Shown one piece after another: positions 1-12,066 of a DNA stretch of 64,000 nt; the stretch's first letter is position 1, and the number at the start of each line of letters is the position of its first letter. A program made the position numbers and the translations under genes. The stretch is taken from the NCBI GenBank assembly GCA_030374805.1, contig JARGSG010000035.1, forward strand, positions 1 to 64,000, read 5' to 3'. The notes beneath the pieces are model-generated. The model saw nothing but the letters and a program-made list of their open reading frames with translations, was not told the origin of the DNA and made no database searches. This DNA is from Gracilaria gracilis. Lineage: Eukaryota > Rhodophyta > Florideophyceae > Gracilariales > Gracilariaceae.

Positions 1-372
1 CCCCCCACGCATCAAGCGTCACAAGTCTACCCCCCAACTTTATAAACCTCCCCCTCCCACAAACCGCCCTTCCGACAACGTCGCCATCGCAGACGACGAC
101 TCCTACAACCACCAGCAACTCTCCCTCTCCCTCCACACCCAGGACGCCTACCACATCGCCACCACCCCCGTCGGCTCCATCTCCCCCCTCCCCTACTTCC
201 CCTCCTCCCCCTTTCTTCCCCCTCCTCAACAACCCCACCTCGAACGCATGGTCCTCTACATCTCCCCCATCGCCTCCTCCCTCGGCCTCCGAAAGGCTGA
301 CGAACTCATCTCCCTCCTCCACGACCCCGCCTTCTCCAAATCCGCCTTCCACAACGCCGTCTCCTCTGCCTC
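1..372 (+). repeat. Proline-rich dispersed repeat, copy 1 (truncated)
   Basis: Pyrimidine-rich sequence that runs in from outside the window. One plus-strand frame encodes a Pro/Ser-rich stretch followed by a conserved block containing ADELISLLHDPAFSKSAFHN. The same sequence recurs, diverged, at about 885-1262. Similarity in both copies stops at the same point, just after the Ser-Ala-Ser of this block. I do not recognise the family. The companion copy begins with a zinc-finger-like motif, so it may be the N-terminal part of a transposon-encoded protein, but that is inference. Confidence 0.5.
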
Positions 373-748
373 GTGGAAATGCGATTTCCAAAAAAAAATG
401 TTTGCCTTGCCAACTAGCGCAATCTGCGAAATTGCTAGATTTTTCGGACTTTTATTTTCATAACTAGCCATCTAGCATACTAAACTAGCATTCCGAGAAC
501 ACCGACGTACTTATGAAATACGATTAGAATAATACAAACCCTTCGAATAGGAACTCTCTATAGATATACAGCACCTCTATTCAACAACTCTCATATCAGA
601 TATCGGCCGTTGATTCTCTCAATTTTGAAACGCCTTCGCATCACGTGCCACCTCCCTCATCACTCCGTCCCACCCTCCGTACGCTATATTACGCTCCCCA
701 CCACTACGTACCCCCCTCTCCCCCAACACCCCCACACCGCTCTCCGCC

Positions 749-1262
749 ATGCCTAATTGCTGCTTTGAAGGCTGCTCCTTCTTTGCGCGCACCATCCTCG
801 CCATTCAAAGGCACCAAAAAAGATGCCCCAACCGTCTCACCGCCAACAAGCGTTTCTCTCCCTTGGCGGCAACATCCCTCACTTCTCCCCACGCACAAAG
901 CGTCACAAGTCCACCCCCCTACTCCCACCACCACCCTCACCTCCTCTCTCCAATCGCCCTTCTGATAACGCCCCCATCGCCGACGACGACTCCTACCACC
1001 AGCAGCAGCTCTCCCTCTCCGTCCACACCCAAGACGCCTACCATATCGTAGGCACCCCCGTCTGCTCTCTCTCACCCTTCCCACCTCCCCCACCTCCCCC
1101 CTCCTTCCCTCTCCTAAACAACCCCCACCTCGAACGAATAGTCTTCTACATCTCTTCCATGGCTTCCACCCTCGGCCCCCGCAAGGCAGACGAACTCATC
1201 TCTCTCCTTCACGACCCCTCCTTCTCCAAGTCAGCCTTCCACAACGGCGTCTCCTCCGCCTC
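749..1262 (+). pseudogene. Proline-rich repeat copy 2: broken zinc-finger/Pro-rich protein fragment
   Basis: The ATG at 749 opens a short frame with a C2H2/C2HC-like motif (Cys-x3-Cys, then His-x4-Cys within the first 26 residues). Coding similarity to copy 1 then continues in a different frame, through an Asp-Asp-Asp-Ser-Tyr segment and the ADELISLLHDP block. A frameshift therefore separates the finger from the rest. The fragment stops at about 1262, where the minus-strand retroelement begins. Its layout (N-terminal finger, Pro-rich linker, short helical block) recalls the start of transposon-encoded proteins, but I cannot name a family. No intact product is expected. Confidence 0.45.
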
Positions 1263-1294
1263 CCAGTGTCTCCAGACGGCGGGGCTTCAGACAG

Positions 1295-4200
1295 CTAAGC
1301 ACCAGGGCGCGTAGAGTCCGATAACATCGGCAAATCCGAGAGTCCCCTACTTGGGTGTGGTACCTCCCTAGGGCGGTCGATCGGGGGTGAGTCCGGTGTG
1401 TCCGTAGTGTTCGTTTCCGCTTCTGCGGTAGAGTGTCCATTTGATGGGCCGTTTCCCGCAGGCGGGGGTGCAAAAACCACGCGATCGCGGGAAATGCGTT
1501 CGTGTTGCTGACCCATCTCCACTACGACCGTGTCGGATTCCACTGCAATTGTCTTGAACGGACCGTCGGCGACGGGTGAGAGCTTGTGGCGTTTCTCCTT
1601 GCCTGGGTTCCAATACTTCTTACGGATGAACACATAGTCCCCTTCTTTAAGGGCGGGTGGTCTTCGAGGGGCTCGCTGATCGAAATCACGCTTATACGCG
1701 GCTTGTGACCGGGCCATTGACCGTTGTGCTGCAGGGACCAGCTTGGTAAGCCATGTCTTCCAGGTTTCTCTGTATCCCTTCGTCGAAGGAAATTGATCCA
1801 CCGTTGGCTGTGCTTCGAGCGCCAAGGGCGGTGGGGGTGCGAGACAGAACCAGTTCAAATGGAGTAAATCCCGTAGTACGGTGTACCTGAGTGTTGTATG
1901 CGAATGTCAGCGCATCGGTGAACAGATCCCACGTGGTAGGGTGATCGGCTACGTATGAACAGAGTGCTGCTGACAGCGTCCGGTTAAACCGTTCAGCCTG
2001 CCCATTACACTGGGGGTGGTAGGTTGTCGTGAAGAGATTCTTGACATCCAGAATTCTGCATACATCCCCGAAGAAGCAGGAGGCAAACTGTTTCCCGTTG
2101 TTGGAGAGTAGATTCACCGGTGGACCGTAGACGAATGCCCAATGGGTGACGAATGCTTGCGCAACCGTCAATGACGTGATTCTCCGTTATGGTACGGTAC
2201 GAAAGAGCTTCGAGAAACGATCCGTGATCACGAGTAAAAATTTGTTACGCCACTTAGTAGCAAGGAAGGGTGCCAAAATATCGATTGCTACGAATTCCAG
2301 GGGCGCCCTTGCGGGGAAGAGCTTCAACTTCGTCGCATGGCGGCGAAGCTTGACGCGATTCCGAGCACACTCGGGGCAGAACCGCACAGTTACGTAGCAA
2401 TCCACAGCCATTGCTGGCCAGTAGAATTTCCTTCGCAATGTAAGGTACAGTTTCCGTCCTCCGACGTGGCCACTAAGTTTGGCATAGTGTGATAAGTGTA
2501 ACACCCGAGATTGTAGGGCGTGTGGCACCACTATTTGTGGGTTTCCAGTTACCGTGCGAACGAGATATCTAATATCATTCACCCGAAAGGGGAGATCAGC
2601 TCCTCCATTGAGTTGCGCCCGAATCTTCGTGCAGTAGGGATCGCTGAATTGTTTCCTACCCATCTCCTCCGTTTTGACGGGTACGAAGTTCCCTGGTAGG
2701 GGGTTCGCACTTTCGTTTACAGCGAGTAGGTCATCCAGTTCCTGGTCAATATCCAGTTCGTCTTGCCATTCCTCTTCGATATCATCCAGTTCACCTGCGG
2801 TGTAGTCGTCAACTGTGAAGCAGGGTATTTCCTCTTCATCGACGGCTAACGCTTCCCCTGTGGTGGGTAGGCGAGAAAGGGTGTCGGCTTGTGTATTGTT
2901 GGCGCCTTTCTTGTAGGCGACGTCGAAGTCGAACTCTGCAAGACGCAGTCTCCAACGCATTAAGCGGCCTGAAGGCTCCGATATGGAGAGTAGCCATCTC
3001 AATGATGATTGATCCGTGTAAACGGTGAAATGAGCACCCATGAGGTAGGGGCGTAGTATGCATAATGCCCACACTGCTGCAAGACATTCCTTCTCCGAGA
3101 CGGAGTAATTCTTCTTATGCACGTTTAAAGAACGGGACCGGTACCCAATTGGCTTGCGTTCCCCCTCTAGGGTGGTTTTAAACAAGGCGCAGCCTACCTG
3201 GTAGTCACTAGAATCCGTGTCCACGGTATATGAAAGTCCCGGTTTCGGTAGTGACAATACTGGTGCCGTGGTTACAGCCTTTTTGTGAAAGGTAAAGACT
3301 TCCGTCTGAGTAGACGTGAATGGGTCCAGCTTAGGCGGTTGACCCTTCCGTAGGAGCGCGTTGAGAGGTGCCGCAATGTCCGCGAAGTTGGGAATAAACC
3401 GTTTATAGACGTTGATTAATCCTAGAAAGGATCTCAGTTCGGTCTGGGTAGTCGGTTCCGTGGCCTGTTTCAGCGACTTCACACGAGCTTCCTCGATCAT
3501 GACACGTCCTGGACGGATTATGTGACCCAGATACTTGACTGTATCCGTGAAGAATTCGCATTTCCTCAGCTTGAGTGTCACTCCGGCATCCCGTAACGGG
3601 GCCATTATGTCTCTCACATGTGTGAGGTGATCATCCAGATTATCTGAGAATACAATGACGTCGTCAAGGTAGACGAGACAAGTACGCCACTTGAAGCGGG
3701 CCAGTAGGATATCAATAGCACGCTGAAAAGTAGCGGGAGCATTGGTTAACCCAAAGGGCATCCGTTTAAAACGGTAGAGGCCAGAGTGGTACACAAACGC
3801 TGTCTTGTCCTGATCCTCCTTTCTCACTGGAACCTGCCAGTATCCCCAGTTAGCATCCAATGCCGTGAATACGGTAGCATTTCCGAGAGAATCGATGTAT
3901 TCATCCATACGTGGAATAGGGTACACGTCCTTGACGGTAAGAGCGTTCAGACGACGATAATCGATACAGAAGCGCCAGGAACCATCCGGTTTCGGAGCCA
4001 GTACCACTGGTGATGCCCACGGCGAATGTGCTGGTTCTATAACTCCTGCACGGAGCATCTTGTCCACCTGAAATTGCTCTTCTTCTCTGGTCTTGGGCCC
4101 CGCCCTGTACGGGTGTTGGGCTACTGGCCGAGACTTGGGAAGGAGATCAATCCGGTGTTCCGTGGTATTTATCTCTCCGAGAGAACCATCCCACATTGTG

Positions 4201-5372
4201 GTGAATTCACGAAGCATATCGCGCAGTCGTTTGCGGTGTGTCTCTGGAACATGTCCGAGGTCGAGTTCTTCCAATTCCCTTACTGGATCCAATTGGTCGT
4301 AACTCGTCGGAACGCGTGTCTTCTCTGTCTTAACAGGCTGCTGACCCGAGAGACTCGGCGACGGAGACGAATGAGATTCTGACTCCTCCCCCTCCTTAGA
4401 TTGAACGATTCCGAGCACATCGGCAGCAGTCATCTTCGTCGGTACCAACGCAGTTGGATGCGGCATGACCGAGCCAATCACTTGGTTTTTCACCAGATAC
4501 TGGGTTGTTTTGCCTAGATTGGCTATCAACACGTAAAACGGATTATACGGTGCCACCTGGACCACTCCATTAGCAATGGCAAGAGAGTATTTATCATACA
4601 ACGACGGCAATGGCTGGATGATTCGTAAACCGTGTAGACGGGAATTCACCTGTACCCAGACTTGAGACTCTGGAGGCACGCGTGTCGCAAAGGCAACACG
4701 AAGCTTCGTAGATTCCAGAGAACTCGGTGGTGCTTCCCGCGCCGCGGGTAAAGGTACACGCTTCTTGGAGGCATGCCTGAAAGGACGACGAACAATCGGC
4801 ACGGACGAACCATCCTCCATTTCAACACGCCTCTGGCGGGGCCTAATGGCATCGACAAAGCGGTCGCAAAAGTCACAACCCAAAATGACTGGGGCGGCCA
4901 GGCACCTACAAACGACAAAGTCGAGCTTCACCACGCATGAGCCCAAGCGGATTACCAACTCGATGTATCCTACCGTTGACAACGGGTTGTTATTCGCGTC
5001 AGCAACGTCAGGAATGTCGCCACGGCGAATGTGTGACCGCAAGGCGGGTGGCAATGCTGTCTAAACCATGAAGTTCGGACCTGCGCCTGTATATAATACA
5101 GTGAGATAACGCACCATTAACTGGGGTGAAAGGCCAAGGTCGGCATAGACCTTGTAATTGCGTTTGGCCGTCACCATAACTCTATCCGGGAACCGGTTAT
5201 TTCTTACTCGTATCCACGGTCGGCGAAGAACACCAAGTTGTTCTGGGTTCACGTCTTCGACGGCGTGTTTCCTCGAGAGGATTTGGACCTGGGAGCGAAG
5301 CAGGGACGCCTCGGGCGCCTTCAGCCTCAACTCTGAGGGCGCCTCTCCAAGAGAGGAGACTCCCACAATTAG
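1295..5372 (-). pseudogene. pol: Ty3/gypsy pol polyprotein (PR-RT-RNaseH-IN), degenerate
   Basis: The frame starts at the gag overlap near 5372 and runs minus. Protease: the motif reads YTGAGPNF, with Tyr where the catalytic Asp is expected, and a TAG follows at 5061. From 5054 a 955-codon open stretch carries the rest of protease, RT with an intact YLDDVIVFS active site, RNase H (VDTDSSDYQVG) and integrase with an HHCC-type finger and its first catalytic Asp. A TAA at 2187-2189 interrupts integrase. Beyond it the second catalytic Asp is Asn (LLSNNGKQF), while the Glu (NGQAERFN) is kept. A one-base slip in a C-run near 1830 moves the C-terminal GPY/F-like region to another frame, which ends at 1295. 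Confidence 0.88.
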
Positions 5373-5378
5373 TTTTTC
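5369..5378 (-). promoter_or_regulatory. Candidate -1 ribosomal frameshift site at gag/pol junction
   Basis: Read on the minus strand, the heptamer GAAAAAC (5372-5378) falls in the gag frame as (CA)G AAA AAC and is followed at once by the TAA that ends gag. Shifting back one base reads GAA AAA CTA ATT GTG and enters the pol frame, open to 5061. The position and direction suit a gag-pol -1 shift. The heptamer is not the strongest known slippery sequence, and I did not fold the downstream RNA. Confidence 0.4.
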
Positions 5379-7558
5379 TGAGCAGATTCCGCCTGAGGCG
5401 TATGCTCAGTGTTCTGAACCATTGATGCCTGAATACCAGCGGCAGAAGCGTCCGCAGTAGCGGTTGAATTTTTCTCGAGAGGGGCACGGGGGTGAGAGCT
5501 CACCATGTTCTGGGCAATCGGAGCCGCAATTGTGCGTGGAATATCCATCTTCGCGCGGATGTACGATGCCATCGGAACGGAAGCCTTCTCCTCAGGTGAA
5601 AAGGATTCGTAGTTGGCAATGACTTGTGCCCATTCACGCATGGTTAAAACGCACTGCGGAGAAATATGCCCTCGCGTAGAGTAGAGGTGACAGATCAATC
5701 CAACAATGGCATTGACGTTCCAAGTATTCGAGAATCGCACCGCTGGGCGGGAAGCTTTTCAGCCAGTCCGTGAAGCCAGGATTCCACCGTTCTTATATGA
5801 CAGTCGAGGCGGTCGAACTCGGTTCGAATCTGCATACAGCAGTGTATCGTCCGGAGCCGTTTGAAACGAGGCATCCGTGGTTGAGGGAAGCTCCTTTGTC
5901 GGGATTGAAAGCACGTCGCTACGGGCAAAGTGCACCTGATCATACTCTTCATAGGAGTGTTCCTCAGCTAGAATTGACGCCGACGGGGTTCCCGATTCCA
6001 ACATCAACGCTTCGGCGGACTTTAACCGGGTACCCGTGACTCGTGCGTGTAGCGCATCGCCTTCGGGGCGTGCATACTGCACCAGTTCCAAGTACGTAGT
6101 CTTACGGTTCTCTTCACGGCGACGGGCCACTAGGGTCCGTATAGCCGGGTCTAGTCCATTAACGAACATGGTACAACGCTCTTGAGCGGAATAAATATTG
6201 CCACAAAGGTGGAAGGCCTTATTCAGGCGCACCGAGTAATCGGTTTCCGCTTCACCGGGGCGTTGTTTGGTGTCTCAAAGAGCGAGGATAGCCGACTGGA
6301 TGGCGGTACCAGTGACATAAGACCTCAGTAGATACTGAACTGCTTCAGGCCAGCAAGTAACCCCTCCTTCAGAGGCGCGCGATGAACCACTTACAGAGTT
6401 GTACTGATCTTCCGCAAGTCCGCGTAGAAAATAGGGCAGCGCGACAAACGCCTGTCCTTCATTCATCCCAAGGATGTCGGCTTCCGCTACAAAGCGTGAT
6501 AGGAAATCCAACACCAAGATGGGATCATCGCCTGTAAACAGTTGATTACGGAGCGACAGCTGCATCCGTTTGATACAGTCTTTGACTTTTCCCGTCCCAC
6601 GGGGAGTTCTATCCAATGAGGAGTCCTCCAAACGGTAATACCGGTATGACAACAGCTTCTTGTAGAGCAGATTGGTAGGATTCAACTCCTTTCATCCGGA
6701 GTGCTTCCTTCCCTTCGAGCGGGCGCGTATCACATCTTGGGTGGCTGATGACCGCTTTGAGCGTGACGAACGCTCACGAGAGGCTTCTTCCACCGACGAA
6801 TCGGACGAATCGGACCCGGTTGACCGGCGTGAAGTAAGAGAAGATGCTGACGAATCAAAGTCGTAGTTCTTCCGCTCCTTGCGTCCTTTGGATCCACTGA
6901 CCTTCTTGTCACGGTATGAAACAGCAACCGGCTCAGACGTGCAACTGGCTTCAACCAAGATGGTCTGTTCTACCGTTTCTAGACGGGCGCGGAGGCGAGT
7001 AAACTTCTCAGCAACGTCCTCCACAAAATTAGCGGGTCCTCCGAAAGCTTCCAAGAGGGAGTTGACATCACCACGCAACACGCGGAGATCCTCAGAAAAG
7101 TCCTGCAAAGCAGTGTCATCCACCTTCTTTCGAAGTAGCGACAACTTTTTAGCAAGGGTAGCATGGGCAGCCCGCGAGGCGCGGAGCTGCTCTTCCACAG
7201 TTAAGTGGGGGGTGTCATTGAGAGTAGCCCTCAGAGGTGCCTTAGAGGTGGGAGCTACAGAAGGTACCGTACCTCCTACGATAGGGGCGGGACCAGCAAC
7301 GGCAGGAGCTGGTCCATCACCTCGATGAGGGTTGATCAACGACGTGGGCGGAAATCGAGTGGTCGTTGGCAGAGCTTCAGTAGCCGGCATCCCTTCGGTC
7401 CGGGACCGTGAACGGGTGAGGATCCGTGACGGAAGTGGCGGATCCGATCTTCCAGTCTGATTGCGTGTCTTCGGACGATATGACAGCGTCATGACGAGAA
7501 CAACCGTACAACGGGATAATCGACAGCCAATTGGCGGGGACTCCCAGTGAACTTCCAA
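5369..7558 (-). pseudogene. gag: Ty3/gypsy gag, interrupted by three in-frame TGA codons
   Basis: One reading frame runs without indels from about 7558 to a TAA at 5369. It is cut by single TGA codons at 6692, 6275 and 5759. The N-terminal third is Pro/Ser-rich with a coiled-coil-like stretch (VEEQLRASRAAHATLAKKL) and a basic Ser/Arg tail. The middle resembles a gag capsid (retrotransposon gag-like QRPGEAETDYSVRLNKAF). The C-terminal part has a degenerate zinc knuckle with the spacing of CCHC but Tyr at the second Cys. The TAA at 5369 lies directly after a possible -1 slippery heptamer leading into pol and may be the authentic gag stop. The element belongs to the retrotransposon at 1263-8499. 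Confidence 0.75.
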
Positions 7559-8499
7559 ATGGAGACAAGGGCAAAAGGACTAACCTCGCCACGAGTGAAT
7601 TCACGAGTGAATCTTCCGACAAAACTAGTCGTTTCTAGGTCGGGAGACCACTTGTGGAGCAACGTCTTTGACGGGAAAAGCGCAGGCTCACGAAGACGTT
7701 CGGAATCTTCCCCTCGACAGGGCAGCACAGCGAACGGAGCACTCCGGGAATGACACAGCTAAGCCGGGTATAAATATGAGGTCAAACCATCACGACAAGC
7801 GTCGGAGCGTAAGGCTGATTAGTAGTCGGTAGAGATCCACGTGTTCACATGGTCATGAGATGAGTCCTCGAAAGAGAGTACCACGGCAACGACAAGGTGT
7901 CGGAAATAGGCCACTGAGAACAGGGCAAAAACGCAAACCCGAAAAGGGGAGAAAGCAAACCACCAGAGTGGGGAAAAGAGAGACAGAATAAAGCAAACCC
8001 AGTACAGGGGCGAGTATACGACAATAGGTCGGAACGAGGCACACAAATAGTGGTTATACTCTGAGCGCCACAAGGGTGGGTAACTATAGGTGAACAACGC
8101 AGTCGTCACTCCACTTGGAGGTGAACAATCCACGAAGGCGTGATAGTTAGAGCCAGAAGCCCTTGCTTGGCAAGGGGCAGTTTACTTGGGGGAGCGGTGC
8201 TCAACCCTCTAAGTACTGAGCTCGGCGCACCACTGACAGTGGGTGCGCCGGGCAAAATAATCTATAAAATATCTAAGTAAATACAGCAATGCTGAGTGCA
8301 CTGCCTCTGGTATATCGGTGCTACACGTGTGCTATTCACACCCGCTAAGCGGCGCCTCGAGCCGTGCAATCCACGTGTGCATGTGTGGAAATTACCTCAG
8401 TTAGGCGACACGCTAGTAGCGGTGTAGGTCATATATCTACTAACGCATGATGCGGAAAATAACTAAGTACCTCAAATCGCCTCCAAGGAGTGTTGTCCT
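7559..8499 (-). other. Retroelement 5' leader/probable LTR region (borders unresolved)
   Basis: No coding signal is visible. The stretch includes a 28-nt near-perfect hairpin (8223-8250, arms CGGCGCACC/GGGTGCGCCG) beside an AT-rich tract on the minus strand (TATTTTATAG), which could be an LTR promoter. It lies exactly where the 5' LTR and leader of the minus-strand Ty3 element should be. Because the 3' LTR is absent there is no partner to compare, so LTR ends cannot be fixed. Confidence 0.4.
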
Positions 8500-9223
8500 T
8501 CACGACTCATTCCAGACGCAAATAGTAGGTGGCTTTTGTCCAATTGCTTTCCATCCGCCTTTCACAGTCTTAAAAGTGCCATTATTACCACCAACCGCTC
8601 CCGTAATGAGCCAAACCAATTGATTGTCACGAACCACCTTGGTAAGCTGCGACCTTGTCAAACCCTGTAGCGCACTGGGACGCATGGCTGTGAGAATCCC
8701 AGCGTTAAAAACCATTCAAGCTTGGAACCCTTTGGCGGTTTTCTTTGATAGAGACATGGACTTGTAAAGACGAATCATATCTTCTTTTGATAGTGCATTA
8801 TGGTGCGTAACATGCATACCTTTCCGCTGCAATGGACTTGCCCGGTTATTGAGGACAGCCATAAACCCTTCGCGAGGGCAATCGAATACAGGGCCGCGAA
8901 ACAGTTTCAATTCGTAACCGCAGTTCAAACGGATAGATTTTTGAATTCCCAACACATATGTCTTCATTGCGGTTGGCGCAATTTCTGTTCCTTCTGCTTT
9001 TCGGTAGTCGACGGCAAACTCTATGAGATAGTACCGAACTCTCTTCAAATGGCAATCGTCCCACGCTTCAAACCCAGATGACAAGAATCCTCCTTTCTAG
9101 TCACCAAAAAAGACACGCCTTCCTCTCTCCAGTATTAAATCTTCATCGCTCTTCTCCTTATTATCGTTCCCTCGCAAAACAATAGGCATGCCATTGTTCT
9201 CTTCAAATCGGCTAATGGCATAC
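8500..9223 (-). pseudogene. Crypton-like tyrosine recombinase, C-terminal part (pseudogene)
   Basis: The minus-strand frame contains a region typical of Crypton/DUF3504 proteins (also seen in ZMYM and QRICH1): KTYVLGIQKSI, a Cys-rich middle, then FNAGILTAMRPSALQGL with the Arg expected of a tyrosine-recombinase active site. The frame is continuous but cut by TAG at 9097-9099 and TGA at 8716-8718, and it ends at TGA 8500-8502. The expected C-terminal His/Arg/Tyr part is missing or lies beyond the retroelement junction. Its 5' half lies beyond the hAT element at 12450-12835; removing the hAT and one target-duplication copy restores the same frame. Confidence 0.7.
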
Positions 9224-9324
9224 CAGGGTCGTATTTGTGACTACAAAGGAGTCACCCTTAACCAGTCAGTAGTCATGCACTTTTAGCCTCCAGTCAGTCA
9301 AACTAGTCACATAATAACCACAGA

Positions 9325-12066
9325 CTAAACATTAGAAACCTCGTAGGCTACACGCTTAACAAGACGCCGAAACGAAGCAGCCTCAGGATGCAAGAGTCTA
9401 TTTTGCGGACGTTGCACACTTCTCAACTCGTTTTCGACGTAAACACGCATCATATCCTTCACTTCCAGTATGCTGGACAATAGATATTGACTCTGATCAC
9501 CTTCTGAACGCCCAAGATTGCTAAAAAGACGTTCAGCGGACGCAGAGGAAGCTTGAGAAGACAAAGCCGCGCGAGCAACAGTATTAAACGGAACCGGACT
9601 AATCATACCAGTTGTAGAGTTCAAATTTTTGCAGTAGGACAAAGCAGCACCAAGCTCCTTGCGTCCATGTTCAGTGAGAGTGTTTGCCATTTCTCTGTGA
9701 AACAAACCAAAAAGCACCTCTAAGTCATTCGCATCTGCAGTAATAGAATCGCCCAGCTCTAGAACCTCTCTGATGACACCGCTCAATAAGATCTTTAAAT
9801 AGGAATCTCTTTCAACATTGGAGAAATCCAAGAAGTTTAATAAGCAGTCATTGACATCCAACACACCAGAGATATGAAAAAGAATAATCAGACGAGCCAC
9901 ACGCGGACATAAATCAGGCGCAGCCTCGTTTTCTCCACCAGGAATCCACAAAGCGGCTTCAATTGTTGCTTGCTTCCATATCACTCCCAAACACGTTTGA
10001 ACCCTTTTAGCCAGCTCAATGGCAAGCTGTTTGGAGTGAACGCTTCGAAGCCGTACCGATCGAGCTTTGCCACGTTCTACATCAGCCAAAGCTGAACTGA
10101 CACGCGTAGAAAGTGCCCTAGGTTGCGGTTCTTCCTCCGCTAAGTTTCCGATTAATGACTGTGATTGCGTTCTTCCATAAGCAGATGTTGCTGGCAGCAT
10201 ATCTCCGGCAATAATTCGTAAGGTTTCATAAAGTTCGCGTAGAAGCCGTGGCGCTCTTGACATGGTTACTTTTCTGTAAACCTCCAGTTGCCGGGCTACT
10301 TTTCAGAACTCTGCTAAGACAGTAACAAATTCGACAAGTGTGTCTTGCTGCTCATTCGAAAGTGACGGAACATCACCAGAAAGAATATCGAGCTCGATTA
10401 CCACAGCAGAAATTGTAGAAATCCTACATAAATAAACCGACATGGCGGCTATTCTCGAATGAAATCTTGTAGGAATATCATGTTTAAGACGATGTAGACG
10501 GTCTCTGGTGACCCCTTCCTCCAATTGTTTTGCAGCAAGTCGCTGAGCGGCTTTCTGATGGTGGTTAAAATACGTCGTCACTTCGTTCACGTGATCAAGG
10601 TAGCTCTTCCACACAGTTTCATTTTTAAATACATCGTTAACGCAGAGTGCAAGTAAATGCACAACACAACGAACAAACCCAACATAATTTGTGAGCAGAT
10701 CTACTGCAAGAGCGGTAGCGGCCTCATTGTCGCTCGTAGCCGTATAGACTCTGATTTCATCAGAACCAATAATTGGACTTTGATCCAGAACAGCTTCGGC
10801 CAAACAACGCAACTGTTCCCCTGTCTTTGCAGCGGTACCAATATTTAAAGTAGAAATCGGAACACAACGTAGCACCCAGTTCTCATCAATGTAATGCCAG
10901 GTCATACTCGAAATGGGGGTCCTGTAGTACAATGAGACCTGAATGGGTTGGTGCCACGTGGGACTACTGGTGCGCCTTGCTGGCTGCACTCTACCCAATT
11001 GCTATTCTGTATTTTATAATTTCTAATTTCTAATTTATGGTTTAGGATAGCTTAGCATTGCTGGCCCGTGACAGTAGGTCATGGGTGCAGCCGATGACGT
11101 CATGCCCGCATGGGAGATCGGCGTCGGTGCACCTTGTATATATTGCGGTGAACCTCGCCTTCCCCCTCGGGTATTGAAAAGTGAGGCACCACTAGGGCAG
11201 TAACTATACCATCTTGGTCGCTTGGTACTCTATTACTATTCAGGTTTTACCGCGCGTCGACGTCTACTACCATACACCTACACGGTCTAGACTAGTTGCC
11301 CCGCCGTTTGCCCCTGCGGGTTTCAGGTGCCCTACTACCATATTGGTTGTGTGTTTTTCCCCTTTAGGTTGAGCCCTCGCGCGTTCCCTCTACCAGGCGG
11401 ACCCCTCACCTTATCGGTATTTGTACGACAGGTCCCAAGTGCTGCACTCCATCCGTCCATAGTTATTAAACCTGTTTCGCATTCGATACGGCCAATCGTA
11501 AGATGCGACATACAGCACAATATGTATCATAAATACACTTCTCTATAGGATGCTTGCTAGATGCTTGGGCTCGCCCGCCAAAAATGTCGATCATTCCCTG
11601 AAGCAAGAGAGAGGATATTCGAGTACACGGAATGTCTGTAGCACAGGCAAACAGAACCATCGCAACGGCTTGAACAGTTCTTTCCGGTGCTGCTGATTTT
11701 TCATTTGTAGAATCAAAAGCCAATGAGAAAATGGTAGGAATTGAGGGGTTTCTGTGTTTGGAAAACCGATCTAACGAGGATCTTTATTGGTTGCACAAGA
11801 GTTTTTGGCGTTCATGCAGGAATCTAATGCGAATTGTGTTTTCGGATGCGTTCGAAGCATCAAGACGTAATAATTCAGAATGCAGGGTTTTGTGCTTAAC
11901 CCTGAAGTGATCTATGAAATTCGATGTTGAAAAGTTCTTGTTAAGCTTTCCGGTAGACAGACAAACATTGCAAAGAAACTGTGGTCGTTCCTGTTGAGTG
12001 TCAATATCAGCAGCAATGGTGCGCCGAAGAGAAGTTTTGATGCTGGAACCTCTACCATTTTTGGCA
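9325..12066 (-). pseudogene. hAT transposase pseudogene
   Basis: In order on the minus strand: a BED-type zinc finger (Cys-x2-Cys at about 11961-11972 and His pair at about 11891-11911), an N-terminal helical region (PERTVQAVAMVLFACATDIP), the LITMDGWS motif ahead of the RNase H-like fold, TSDNEA..CVVHLLALCVND, the DIPTRFHSR motif, and the C-terminal dimerisation segment SSASAERLFSNLG. Breaks are a TAA at 11784-11786, a frameshift near 11465-11480, the solo LTR (10923-11430), and a single TGA at 10303-10305. After virtual removal of the LTR plus one 5-bp repeat, the DGWS part joins in frame to the TWHYIDENW part. Upstream of the finger the frame is uncertain, so the 5' limit is approximate. 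Confidence 0.85.
10923..11430 (-). mobile_element. Solo LTR nested in the hAT transposase
   Basis: A 508-bp insertion begins TGTAGTACAA and ends TTGTACGACA. The ends are imperfect 10-bp inverted repeats with TG...CA termini, as in LTRs. It is bounded by a 5-bp direct repeat GGTCC (10918-10922 and 11431-11435). Removing it with one repeat copy rejoins the hAT coding frame exactly. There is no internal retroelement sequence, so it is a solo LTR left by LTR-LTR recombination. A TATATAT tract and a TGACGTCA site inside could be promoter parts. The transcriptional orientation is not certain. Confidence 0.9.

Larger units (their letters stand above)
1263..8499 (-). mobile_element. Ty3/gypsy LTR retrotransposon, decayed
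   Basis: On the minus strand the order is gag, protease, reverse transcriptase, RNase H, integrase, which is the Ty3/gypsy order. The internal region runs from about 7558 down to 1295. Sequence at about 7559-8499 should contain the 5' leader and LTR, but no matching 3' LTR exists: at about 1262 the element abuts the older proline-rich repeat. I therefore could not define LTR borders, primer-binding site or target duplication. Several isolated in-frame stops, one frameshift and substitutions at two catalytic positions show it is dead. The outer borders given are approximate. Confidence 0.85.

Noticed and set aside
5815-5835. GGTTCGAATCTGC, resembling a tRNA B box
   Set aside because: It lies within the gag reading frame with no matching A box or stems.
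1263-8499. Intact, active retrotransposon
   Set aside because: Several in-frame stops, a frameshift and altered catalytic residues in protease and integrase; no 3' LTR.
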